Shown here: positions 7,961-14,814 of the stretch, piece by piece | Layout of the letters: every line of letters begins with the position of its first letter | How positions within the stretch are numbered: position 1 is the stretch's first letter | Assembly (NCBI RefSeq): GCF_042665545.1 | Contig: NZ_JBHTCM010000008.1 | Span: 1 to 64,000, forward strand | Reading direction: 5' to 3' | Source of the DNA: Rhodocista pekingensis | Lineage (GTDB): Bacteria; Pseudomonadota; Alphaproteobacteria; Azospirillales; Azospirillaceae | DNA: 64,000 nucleotides | The notes under the pieces: model-generated | What the model saw: the letters and a program-made list of their open reading frames with translations, nothing else | Told to the model about the DNA's origin: nothing | The model's database searches: none | Program-made: the position numbers and the translations under genes

Positions 7961-9816
7961 TGGGCGCCCCTATCCAGCCGGACGTACTCCCGCCCACCCG
8001 CCGGATCGTGGACGCTGCGGTACTGGTAGCTCGCGGGATCGAACCAGAGCCCGCACTTGCCCTCGAAATCGCCGTTCCGCTGCTTGGCGACGTTCAGCAC
8101 GACGGGGGGCTTGTCGGCCAGCTCGCGCACCAGCGCATCCGCACCGGCGGCGCCCCGCTCCGCCATGTCGCGCGCTTGTTGAAGCTCGCCTTCCAGCTTG
8201 CGGTTGCGCCACACGCCGATGACATTCGCCGCGTTTGACGCGATCTCAGACGTGCCCTTCACGTCCTCGGCGTCGGGGACGGAGCCGGCGGAGCCGTTCG
8301 TGCGATCTTGCTTCCGGGCGTGGGCGACAAGGTGGACGTGGACGCCCTTGTCGACGGCCCAGTTGACCAGCTCGAAGACCGCCTTTTCCTGCCCGGTGTA
8401 ATCGTCCGTCCCCAGGCCGAGGCGCATCAGGCTATCGACCACGAACACGTCGCACCCGTACCTGGCACGGGCGTACTCGAAGACCTCGATCAGCCGCGCC
8501 GTGCCCGCCTTCCCGACGTGCCCGAACAACCAGAACCGTTCGTCCAGCCACCCCACGATTTCCCGGATGTAGGGCTCCGTCGGCCGGTCGGTGTTGCCGG
8601 CCTGCTTCGCCGCCCGGCGCAGGAGCTGGGCCGGCGCCATCTCCAGGCTGGCGATGCAGATGCGCGCGCCCTGGTCGGCCGCGTCGATCAGGGCATGCCC
8701 CAGGACCTGCGACTTGCCGGCGCCCGTCGCGCCGGTCCACAGGGTCAGCTCGCCCGGCCTGAACCAGACCTTGCCCGCCAGCTTGCCCCAGGGCAGGGCG
8801 TAGCCCGGCCGGGTCCCCGGCTTGGGCCAGAACAGCCCCACCACGGCGTCGGTGAAGTCGCTGGGCCGGCACAGCCCGTCCGGGTCCAGCGGCTTCGCCG
8901 CGTCCAGCGCGGCATGGATGTCCTCCCGCGTCACCCCGGCGCGCAGGCACTCGTTGAAATCCTTGTGCGGCAGCCTGACCCGCCGGCAGCGGTGCCGGCC
9001 CAGCCGGCCCGCGATCTCTTCCGCCGCGGCGTCGCCCTCGGCGTCCATGTCCAAGGCGAGATAGATCACCTCGAAGCGGGCCAGCCGCTCGAACTCCGCC
9101 TCAATCCACTGCTGCTTGGCGCCCTTGCCGCCGCCGAAGGGGACGGACAGCGGGCACGGGAGGCCATAGTCGAACGCGGACATCGCGTCGATCTCGCCCT
9201 CGGTGATGGTGCATTCGCGGACGTTCCGGTTCGTCGCGGCCTGCCAGCCGAACAGCACCGGCTCGCACCCGGCCTCGGCCCGGATCGCCTTCTTCCCCGC
9301 CGCGTCCCGGTCGATCCCGAGATACTTCACGAAGGCCAGCGTGCCGTCGGGCAGCAGGGACGGCAGGACGATGGTGCGGCCCTGTTCCCCGATCCTGAAG
9401 GCCCGGACCGCTTCCACACTCAGGCCACGTTCACGGGTCAGGTACTCCAGCACGGCGGACTGGGGCGCCGTGCAGCGCGGCTTCTCCGGCCGGCGGTAGG
9501 TGCGCTCGCGCTTCTCGAAACGGGGCTTCTCCAGCCCCAGCCAACCGCGGGCCTCGTCCAGCGCGGCCGGCAGGTCGATCCCCTTGACCGCGCACCACAG
9601 GTCGAGCAGATCGCCGCCGTCGCCGCCCTCGGCGAAGTCGCACCACGTTCCGGCCTTCGCGCCCTTGACACAGGCCTTCAGGCTGCGGCCCGGCTCGCCT
9701 TGGATCGAGCCGGCACACCACTCCCGGCCCTCCAGCACGCCACGGGGGAGAAGGTGCTCCGCCACCTCCAACGCCCGGTCGGTCAGGGCGCGCTTCACCT
9801 CGGTGATCTCCGTCAT
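7957..9816 (-). CDS. Phage-type primase-helicase
   Basis: This 619-residue protein joins a primase half and a DnaB-like helicase half, as in T7 gp4 and satellite replication proteins. Residues 1-100 resemble a degenerate zinc/primase N-domain. A TOPRIM domain follows with TEGEID (205-210) and LDMDAEGD (255-262). After a linker, the RecA-like helicase has Walker A GATGAGKS (362-369), a Walker B strand FVVDSLMRLG (about 445) and a HARKQDR motif. It would synthesise primers and unwind the element's DNA. ATG 9816 lies two bases after the YdaU stop. With integrase and AlpA, it completes the minimal excise-and-replicate kit of an autonomous element. Confidence 0.85.
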   Translation of the reverse strand: MTEITEVKRALTDRALEVAEHLLPRGVLEGREWCAGSIQGEPGRSLKACVKGAKAGTWCDFAEGGDGGDLLDLWCAVKGIDLPAALDEARGWLGLEKPRFEKRERTYRRPEKPRCTAPQSAVLEYLTRERGLSVEAVRAFRIGEQGRTIVLPSLLPDGTLAFVKYLGIDRDAAGKKAIRAEAGCEPVLFGWQAATNRNVRECTITEGEIDAMSAFDYGLPCPLSVPFGGGKGAKQQWIEAEFERLARFEVIYLALDMDAEGDAAAEEIAGRLGRHRCRRVRLPHKDFNECLRAGVTREDIHAALDAAKPLDPDGLCRPSDFTDAVVGLFWPKPGTRPGYALPWGKLAGKVWFRPGELTLWTGATGAGKSQVLGHALIDAADQGARICIASLEMAPAQLLRRAAKQAGNTDRPTEPYIREIVGWLDERFWLFGHVGKAGTARLIEVFEYARARYGCDVFVVDSLMRLGLGTDDYTGQEKAVFELVNWAVDKGVHVHLVAHARKQDRTNGSAGSVPDAEDVKGTSEIASNAANVIGVWRNRKLEGELQQARDMAERGAAGADALVRELADKPPVVLNVAKQRNGDFEGKCGLWFDPASYQYRSVHDPAGGREYVRLDRGAQ

Positions 9817-9818
9817 GA

Positions 9819-10520
9819 TCAGATCACCCCGAGCTGGCGGTACAGCGCGTCCGTCTCCGCCAGCACCTCGGCCGCGCGGGCGTGCCGCTCGCCCCGCACC
9901 ACGGCCCCGATGTAGGCGGCGGGTTCGGACTTGGTGGCTGCGAGGTGAAGCGTCCTGACCGTCGCCGCCCAGTCGCCCGCGTGGTGGCGGTTCAGCTTGG
10001 CGACCTGACCGCCGGACTTCGGGCCGATGATCTGCCGGCCCAGCCGGAAGGCTTCGGCCTCATGATCGTCCGGGTCGGGCGGCGCGGCAGCGCCAGTAGA
10101 GACGTTAGTCTCTACTGTATAATGGGTGTGGGTGTGGGAGGCATCGTTCCGGCATGCTTCCGGCATTGCCGTGGCATCAGCATTTTCCTTGTTTTTCAAC
10201 CACCTAGAGCGCGCCCTGTCAGACTGCCGCTTGCTGTTCTGTCTGACGAGATTGTGCTCGTCCGTCAGACGGCCCTGGTAGACGCGCCCGTCCTTCTGCC
10301 GGAAGAACGCCATCAGCGTGGGCTTCATGCGCGCCCATTGTCCCGGCGTCAGCCGGGCATAGCGGGCCAGCAACTTGTCCTCATCGGGCAAGCTGCAATC
10401 CGGCGTTCGCCACATGGCCATCAGCAGCAAGAGATAGGCGCCATGCTCGATGGTGGTCAGGTGCGTGGTGTCGCCCAAGTAGGCGTCGGTCCAGAGGGGA
10501 AGCGCCGGGAACTCAGCCAT
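9819..10520 (-). CDS. YdaU/DUF1376 family phage replication protein
   Basis: This 233-residue protein begins with PALPLWTDAYLGDTTHLTTIE and continues through HGAYLLLLMAMWR, the signature of the DUF1376 (YdaU) domain found in lambdoid replication regions. The C-terminal half is more variable and may contact DNA or the helicase. ATG 10520 follows GGAGG at good spacing and overlaps the end of the small upstream ORF by 8 bases; an upstream extension would cover that ORF and is unlikely. It immediately precedes the primase-helicase, suggesting a helicase-loader or origin-recognition role by analogy. Confidence 0.8.
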   Translation of the reverse strand: MAEFPALPLWTDAYLGDTTHLTTIEHGAYLLLLMAMWRTPDCSLPDEDKLLARYARLTPGQWARMKPTLMAFFRQKDGRVYQGRLTDEHNLVRQNSKRQSDRARSRWLKNKENADATAMPEACRNDASHTHTHYTVETNVSTGAAAPPDPDDHEAEAFRLGRQIIGPKSGGQVAKLNRHHAGDWAATVRTLHLAATKSEPAAYIGAVVRGERHARAAEVLAETDALYRQLGVI

Positions 10521-10689
10521 GGCGCGCCTCCGGTTCTTCGAGCACGCGGGCCAGTTCTTCGGCCGAGCCATCCCAGTCGAACATCAGGAGGACTTCCCAG
10601 CGCGTGGAGGCCGAGCGGATCATCCGGGCGGTCTCGGCCATCAGGGCGCGGCCGGCCGGGGTCCGGGGCAGGGTGAGGACCGGCGTCAT
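10513..10689 (-). CDS. Small phage-element ORF, 58 residues
   Basis: A 58-codon frame starts at ATG 10689, seven bases after a strong GGGAGG ribosome-binding site, and ends within the start of the YdaU gene. It overlaps the preceding gene's stop as TGATG. The protein (start MTPVLTLPRTPAGRALMAET, end EEPEARHG) has no known motif; a short hydrophobic/acidic stretch, WEVLLMFDWDGSAEEL, could be a protein-protein interface. Coupling on both sides and the good ribosome-binding site make it credible despite its size. Confidence 0.6.
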   Translation of the reverse strand: MTPVLTLPRTPAGRALMAETARMIRSASTRWEVLLMFDWDGSAEELARVLEEPEARHG

Positions 10690-10919
10690 CACGCTACCTC
10701 CCGGATCGGGCGCGGCGGGAAGCGGTCGCCACCCAGCGCGCGCAGCACGGCGGGGTCGAGCGTCGCGTAGGAGTCCAGCAGATCGTCCAGAGCGCCCGGC
10801 GGCAGCCGGTGCGCGCGCTCCAGTTCCTCAAGCAGCTCCAGCACGGCGCGGGGGCCGAGGCGGTGCAGCGTAGCGGCGTGGCGCTGGCGACGCTGGGCGG
10901 CGGTCGGGTCAGGTCGCAT
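10689..10919 (-). CDS. Small phage-element protein, 76 residues
   Basis: This 76-residue protein (start MRPDPTAAQRRQRHAATLHR) is basic at its N-terminus with a helical LGPRAVLELLEELERAH core. ATG 10919 has GGAGG five bases upstream; a GTG at 10931 is a possible alternative. It overlaps the end of the preceding gene by 11 bases and its stop forms TGATG with the next start. No family is recognised. Confidence 0.6.
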   Translation of the reverse strand: MRPDPTAAQRRQRHAATLHRLGPRAVLELLEELERAHRLPPGALDDLLDSYATLDPAVLRALGGDRFPPRPIREVA

Positions 10920-11145
10920 CGCCGCCTCCACCGTTCATGGCGACCAGGGCGTTCCGCGCCGTCACCGCCAGCCCGATCAGGTCGGCAGCGGCCAGCTTCT
11001 CACCGCGCCCGGCGGCTTCCTGCGCCGCTTCGGCGGCCTGCGCGACGATAGCGGCCAGTGCCAGCCGGGCGGCGTCAGGTGGCGGGGCTGGCACCCGGCG
11101 GACGGGGGCCGGCCGGGCGCTGAAGGGGATGACGCGGGCCGCCAT
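10909..11145 (-). CDS. Small phage-element protein, 78 residues
   Basis: The frame from ATG 11145 encodes 78 residues: a basic, Pro-rich N-terminus (MAARVIPFSARPAPVRRV) followed by an Ala-rich helical stretch. The start overlaps the AlpA stop as TGATG, so it is coupled to the regulator gene. An open frame extends upstream but is shadow coding inside alpA and the terminator region. Function unknown. Confidence 0.55.
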   Translation of the reverse strand: MAARVIPFSARPAPVRRVPAPPPDAARLALAAIVAQAAEAAQEAAGRGEKLAAADLIGLAVTARNALVAMNGGGGDAT

Positions 11146-11336
11146 CACGCGGCCTCCCCGCGGGCCAGCGACTCGGCGTACCGCACCAGGTCGCCATAGT
11201 ACAACCTCGTCGCCCGGCCGAGCTTCGCCGTCCGGACGTGCCCGGGCGCGATGACGTTCTGATAGAGGAAGGTCCGCCCGACGCCCAGCATGCGGCAGGC
11301 ATCGGCGATGGTCACCAGGAGGGGATTGGTGGTCAT
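11145..11336 (-). CDS. AlpA/excisionase-type HTH regulator
   Basis: This 63-residue protein starts at ATG 11336 and is almost entirely one excisionase-type winged helix (VTIADACRMLGVGRTFLY, then KLGRATRLYYGDL). AlpA proteins of P4-like elements and satellites activate integrase expression and act as recombination directionality factors. Here it is the first gene of the leftward operon, downstream of the terminator cluster that separates it from the integrase, a plausible switch point between integration and excision/replication. Upstream in-frame codons are Pro/Arg-rich and unlikely to be translated. Confidence 0.75.
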   Translation of the reverse strand: MTTNPLLVTIADACRMLGVGRTFLYQNVIAPGHVRTAKLGRATRLYYGDLVRYAESLARGEAA

Positions 11337-11432
11337 GATGGTCGATCTCCGGGGGGCGGGGGATCGGACCCAGGCGCACCTCGCCCCCCAGGGCAGATGC
11401 GGCTCTGGGGGGGCGTGCCCGCTCGCGGGCAC

Positions 11433-11463
11433 GAAAAAACCCGCCGGGCGCAGAGCCGGGCGG
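11433..11463 (-). terminator. Intrinsic-type terminator ahead of the AlpA operon
   Basis: Read on the minus strand, CCCGCC and GGCGGG form a GC-rich stem followed directly by six T residues. A separate perfect 8-bp hairpin (11413-11432) lies just downstream. This would stop transcription coming from the integrase side before alpA. Confidence 0.6.
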
Positions 11464-11544
11464 GCTGGGAATCTCCAATGTTATCGAGGCGGTCGGGTCA
11501 TCCGCCTGCCGGTAGGGTCAGGCGGCTGGCGCCGCGGAAACGCG

Positions 11545-11573
11545 AAAACCCGCCGCGGGGGACCCGGGCGGGC
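11545..11573 (-). terminator. Intrinsic-type terminator in repeat copy 1
   Basis: On the minus strand a CCCGCC...GGCGGG stem is followed by TTTT. It is the middle one of three similar hairpins between the integrase and alpA. Confidence 0.5.
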
Positions 11574-11689
11574 TGGTGTAGCGCTCCGACACGCGTCGCA
11601 GCGTGCCTTCTTGTAGCTGATCTGCTCGGCACAGACAAGAGCTTGTGCGCGGCCGCCAGCGTCCGCGCGAACGCGGAAGATCAAAAACG

Positions 11690-11719
11690 AAAACCCGCCG
11701 CGGGAGACCCGGGCGGGCT
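11690..11719 (-). terminator. Intrinsic-type terminator in repeat copy 2, after integrase
   Basis: It has the same stem and T run as the copy-1 terminator, located about 95 bp past the integrase stop. It is the first terminator that an integrase transcript would meet. Confidence 0.5.
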
Positions 11720-11814
11720 GGTGTAGCGCTCCGACACGCGTCGCAGCATGCCGTCTTGTAGCTGATCTGCGCGGCACAGACAAGGGCTTTGTGTCCGCCA
11801 GCGTCCGGGCGGAC

Positions 11815-13023
11815 CTACGCGCGTTTCCGCGACATCGGCACCACCTTACCCGCCCCGCCGCCGCAGAACCCGGCCCACGCGTCCATCAGCTTCCGGCGCT
11901 TCTCCAGAAGGTCGGAGCGGCGGTAGGCGGCCTCGACCTTGCTCTCCAGTGCATGGGCAAGAGCCGCCTCCGCCACCTCCCGCGGGAAGTTGGTCGCCTC
12001 AGCCGCCCAGTCCCTGAAGCTCGATCTGAACCCGTGGGCCGTGCATCCGGCCCCCATGCGGCGAAGGATCATGGTCAGGGTCATGTCCGACATCGGCCGG
12101 CCGGGGCGGCTCCCCTCGAACACCAGCGCCCCCGGATCGTCGGAGGAACGCAACTCCTTCATGCGGTTCAGGATCGCCAGCGCGCGGGCGGACAGCGGAA
12201 CCGTGTGCGCCCGGCCTGCCTTCATCCGATCCGCCGGGATGCGCCACTCCTGCACGTCAAGGTCAACCTCCCCCCAGCGGGCGCCCCGCATCTCACCGGA
12301 TCGGACGGCGGTCAGGATCAGGAATTCCAGCGCCAGCCGGTAGGGCTCCCCGGCCTTGTCCGTCTCTGCCAGCTTCACCAGGAAGGCCGGCACGCCCTGC
12401 CAGGGCATGGCCGCGAAATGCGTGTCGCGGCGCGGCTGCTTGGGCAGGCCCTTGGAGATGGCCCGGAGAGGCGCTTCCGCTTCCCGCCATCCCTTGGCGT
12501 GCGCCCAGTCCAGAACGGTTCCGATGCGCTGCCGGACCCGCCGCGCCGTCTCCGGGATCGTCAGCCAGATTTCCGCCAGCACGTCGCGCACCATGGGGCC
12601 GGTCACCTCCGCAATGGAGATGTCGCCCAGCTTCGGGAAGGCGTGCTGCTCCAAGGACGAAAGCCATTGCGTCGCGTGCTTCGCGTTCTTCCATGATGGC
12701 GCGTGCTCGGCCTGCACCAGCAAGGCGGCCTCGCGGAAGGTGGGCACCTTCGCCGGTTCCTCTTTCATGGCCCTCTTCTCGGCCACGGGGTCGCGCCCCT
12801 CGCGGATCGCCCGGCGCACGTCCTCGGCCTTGGTGCGCGCTTCGGACAAGGACACGTCGGCGGCAGAGCCCAGGCCGATGTCCCGGCGCTTCCCGTTCGC
12901 CTGCACCCGCAATATCCAGCTCCGGGAGCCAGACTTGCCCACCTCCAGAAACAGGCCGTCGCCGTCGCCATAGCGGCCGGGCTCCTTCGCGTTGCGGACC
13001 TGAAGCGCCGTCAGCTTGCCCAT
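11815..13023 (-). CDS. int: Tyrosine recombinase, P4-type integrase
   Basis: This 402-residue site-specific recombinase has the P4/bIL285-like layout: an N-terminal DUF4102-type arm-binding domain (MGKLTALQVRNAKEPGRYGD), a SAM-like core-binding domain, and the catalytic domain with AVRSGEMRGARW (first Arg), AHGFRSSFRDWA (His-x-x-Arg) and ALAHALESKVEAAYRR (His and nucleophile Tyr). It catalyses integration and excision at the attachment site. ATG 13023 was chosen because a GGGGGA ribosome-binding sequence sits seven bases upstream; the nearby ATG at 13029 would be too close to it. The gene lies at the right edge of the element, about 190 bp from a tRNA-Ser 3'-end remnant. Its transcript runs into three terminators. 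Confidence 0.92.
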   Translation of the reverse strand: MGKLTALQVRNAKEPGRYGDGDGLFLEVGKSGSRSWILRVQANGKRRDIGLGSAADVSLSEARTKAEDVRRAIREGRDPVAEKRAMKEEPAKVPTFREAALLVQAEHAPSWKNAKHATQWLSSLEQHAFPKLGDISIAEVTGPMVRDVLAEIWLTIPETARRVRQRIGTVLDWAHAKGWREAEAPLRAISKGLPKQPRRDTHFAAMPWQGVPAFLVKLAETDKAGEPYRLALEFLILTAVRSGEMRGARWGEVDLDVQEWRIPADRMKAGRAHTVPLSARALAILNRMKELRSSDDPGALVFEGSRPGRPMSDMTLTMILRRMGAGCTAHGFRSSFRDWAAEATNFPREVAEAALAHALESKVEAAYRRSDLLEKRRKLMDAWAGFCGGGAGKVVPMSRKRA

Positions 13024-13213
13024 TACCATCCCCCGGTCAGTATGGCGGACGGTGGGGGAACCGAACCAGCTTCCCCACACCGTTCCCCACACTCTGACGC
13101 GACTTCCTGTAATCGTCAACGAACGACGGCGGACGAAGCGACCCGTAACTATCCAGGTTTCCTGCGACTTTCAGGGCGGCCATGAATGACGGCGAACGAC
13201 TGTTCTAAAGCCA

Positions 13214-13225
13214 CCCTCTCCGCCA
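13214..13225 (+). other. Probable attachment-site core (tRNA-Ser 3'-end remnant)
   Basis: CCCTCTCCGCCA equals the 3' acceptor strand, discriminator G and CCA of an alphaproteobacterial tRNA-Ser with a GGAGAGG acceptor stem. The bases upstream do not continue as a tRNA, so this is a remnant left by integration. The orientation predicts an intact tRNA-Ser on the plus strand to the left, outside the window. This marks the likely right end of the element. The match is short. Confidence 0.45.
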
Positions 13226-13336
13226 CTCCTTTCACCGAACAGACCCTCTCAGGTCAGGTGCCCGATGCCGTGCGCGTGCCGGCATCAAGGGACGACGACG
13301 CGGGTTCCGGCTCGCAGGAGGCGAGGCGCTGCTGCC

Positions 13337-14101
13337 TCATGTCCTGACCTTCTTCCCGGGCGGTTTGTCGACAGAGCGCAGGGCGCGCCGGACGATCCGC
13401 CGGGTCGTGGCCGGCGTGTCGCCGGCGCACCATTCCGCGACGAGACTGCGGACCCAGTCCGGCCGCGATTTCGCGGCGTCGTTGAGCCAGTTTCCAACGG
13501 AGTCCTGAACGTAGACGGCGGGATCGGCACGCAGTGGTTCGAGCAGGTGACGGCCGGGCGAGGGGTCGGACTTCAGGGACGCGATATGGGCGCACCAGAC
13601 CCCGCGCGGCCGGGTCGCTTCGCACGCGAACCGACGGATGCGCTCCGACGGATCGGCCGTCCAGCCGCGGAGAAGCGTCATCGCCTCGTCGGTCCGGGTG
13701 TTGATGTCGGGTCGGACCGCGAGCCACGCCCATTCCCGGACCCCGAAATGAGCATCGTCGGCGAAGGGACGGATCGCCTCCAGCCGGTCGGACAAGGCCA
13801 TGTCCTGGGCGCCGACCATGAAGCATGCCCAGCCGCGGACCGTGTCGCTCGGGTGATTGCCGAGCGTTGCGATCATCCGTGACCCGAGCCGTTCCAGCAG
13901 GAGCTGCCCGACCGCGACCATCCGGGCGGAGATGCCGAGCGTGCCGAGCCGCAGAATCGCGTCGTCGCCCGGCGCCACATCCATCGGCACGACATGGCGG
14001 AGCAGCGTAGCGAAGTCGACCGCCAGGACCTCAGCAAGAGTGCGGGTCTCGATCAACCCGGCATTGATCGCCGTGCGGCGGCATCCGGCATCATCCGCCA
14101 T
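13337..14101 (-). CDS. AlkD-like DNA alkylation repair protein (HEAT repeats)
   Basis: This 254-residue protein resembles the AlkC/AlkD-type DNA glycosylase superfamily: repeated helical pairs with HPSDTVRGWACFMVG, FGVREWAWLAVRPDI and ERIRRFACEATRPRGVW are the HEAT-like motifs that cradle DNA. Such enzymes excise cationic alkylated purines without base flipping. Position and motif density support the family; which of its subgroups applies is unclear. ATG 14101 overlaps the MarR gene's end by 11 bases, so the two form one transcript and are translationally linked. An alternative upstream frame would lie wholly inside the regulator gene. The proximity to the element boundary is probably incidental. 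Confidence 0.75.
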   Translation of the reverse strand: MADDAGCRRTAINAGLIETRTLAEVLAVDFATLLRHVVPMDVAPGDDAILRLGTLGISARMVAVGQLLLERLGSRMIATLGNHPSDTVRGWACFMVGAQDMALSDRLEAIRPFADDAHFGVREWAWLAVRPDINTRTDEAMTLLRGWTADPSERIRRFACEATRPRGVWCAHIASLKSDPSPGRHLLEPLRADPAVYVQDSVGNWLNDAAKSRPDWVRSLVAEWCAGDTPATTRRIVRRALRSVDKPPGKKVRT

Positions 14102-14603
14102 CCGCCGTCTCCTTCTGCATGCCGGTGTCTGTGCGGGCGAAGACCTTCCCCAGCAGATGGCGCAGGGTGTCACGCTCCGCCGCCGACAGGTCCGAAAAGA
14201 GCGAGCCGATCCAGCGGCCATGTTCATCCGTGAGACGCCGCGCCAGTGCGGCGCCGTCGGGGGTGAGGCGCACCGTCAGCTTGCGACGGTCGACGTCGTT
14301 CGCCTCCCGCTGGACGAGTCCCGATCGCTCCAGGCCGTCGAGCAGCCCGGTGACGGTGCCGCGCGTGACGCCGGCCTGCCCGGCCAGTTCATGCGGCGAC
14401 AGACCGTCCTCGGCCGCCTGGAGCAGGAACAGAAGGACGAACTTGCCCTCGGACAGATCATGGGCGCCCAGGCGCACGGCGCAGTCCCGGTCGATGGCCG
14501 CCGCCAGCGAGAGCACCTCGAAACAGGCGCGCATGCCCTCGGCGACGGCGTCGGTGCCCGGACGGGCCAGCAGCGCCGTATATTTCCGAACGAGAGGTAT
14601 CAT
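14091..14603 (-). CDS. MarR-family transcriptional regulator
   Basis: This 170-residue protein has the MarR winged-helix fold: a helix-turn-helix at about residues 72-95 (SPHELAGQAGVTRGTVTGLL), the wing with DRRKLTVRLTPDG, and flanking dimerisation helices. MarR proteins are usually repressors released by small ligands. The gene shares a transcript with the AlkD-like gene. Its ATG (14603) lies inside a perfect 13-bp inverted repeat, strong evidence for autoregulation. The ligand is not predictable, though an alkylating or electrophilic signal would fit the partner gene. Confidence 0.9.
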   Translation of the reverse strand: MIPLVRKYTALLARPGTDAVAEGMRACFEVLSLAAAIDRDCAVRLGAHDLSEGKFVLLFLLQAAEDGLSPHELAGQAGVTRGTVTGLLDGLERSGLVQREANDVDRRKLTVRLTPDGAALARRLTDEHGRWIGSLFSDLSAAERDTLRHLLGKVFARTDTGMQKETADGG

Positions 14604-14631
14604 AAGGCGCCATACTATATGGCGCCTTATG
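14601..14631. promoter_or_regulatory. Perfect palindrome, probable MarR operator
   Basis: CATAAGGCGCCAT (14601-14613) and its exact complement ATGGCGCCTTATG (14619-14631) flank a 5-base spacer ACTAT. The left arm contains the marR start codon. Length and symmetry suit one MarR dimer. The centre TACTATAT could be a minus-strand -10 element, in which case the transcript would be leaderless or start further left. The following bases up to 14814 carry no gene. Confidence 0.75.
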
Positions 14632-14814
14632 GCATGACAACTCCCGTCATGACCTGTCCGCGCCGCCGCGGGACTGCCATATTGCCTTGCTTCAGATGGG
14701 GGGCTTTCCGGGCGGGGACCGGTGCGCCTGGAACCGCCTCCACCGGAGTCTCCGTCAGGCGATCATCCGGCCGGTGCGTTAAAGCGCTTGCGTCACCTTG
14801 TCGGGAGGAGACAA

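Larger units (their letters stand above)
11543..11812. repeat. 145-bp tandem direct repeat next to the integrase gene
   Basis: Copy 1 begins at 11543 and copy 2 at 11688; both start CGAAAACCCGCCGCGGG and run about 125 bases at roughly 90% identity, ending close to the integrase stop codon. Each copy begins (in plus orientation) with a terminator-like hairpin and continues with GGTGTAGCGCTCCGACACGC. The two copies fill most of the 478-bp gap 11337-11814, which holds no convincing gene. They may be duplicated terminators, a small-RNA unit or iterated binding sites. Confidence 0.75.
1..13225. mobile_element. Integrated phage-like element (satellite or decayed prophage)
   Basis: The block has a tyrosine integrase at its right edge, a tRNA-Ser 3'-end remnant at 13214-13225, an AlpA-type regulator, a YdaU/DUF1376 protein, a primase-helicase, a capsid protein, a Nu1-like HTH protein and a tape-measure protein, nearly all on the minus strand with overlapping starts and stops. 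No large terminase, portal, prohead protease, tail tube, baseplate, holin or lysin gene is visible. The left boundary is not seen: a likely transposase tail occupies bases 1-54 and the element may extend beyond the window. A satellite (PICI-like) and a prophage reduced by deletion are both possible. Confidence 0.8.

Noticed and set aside
11481..11783. A 100-codon minus-strand frame through the tandem repeats
   Set aside because: It spans two terminator-like hairpins and reads repeated Pro/Arg-rich shadow sequence; no ribosome-binding site.
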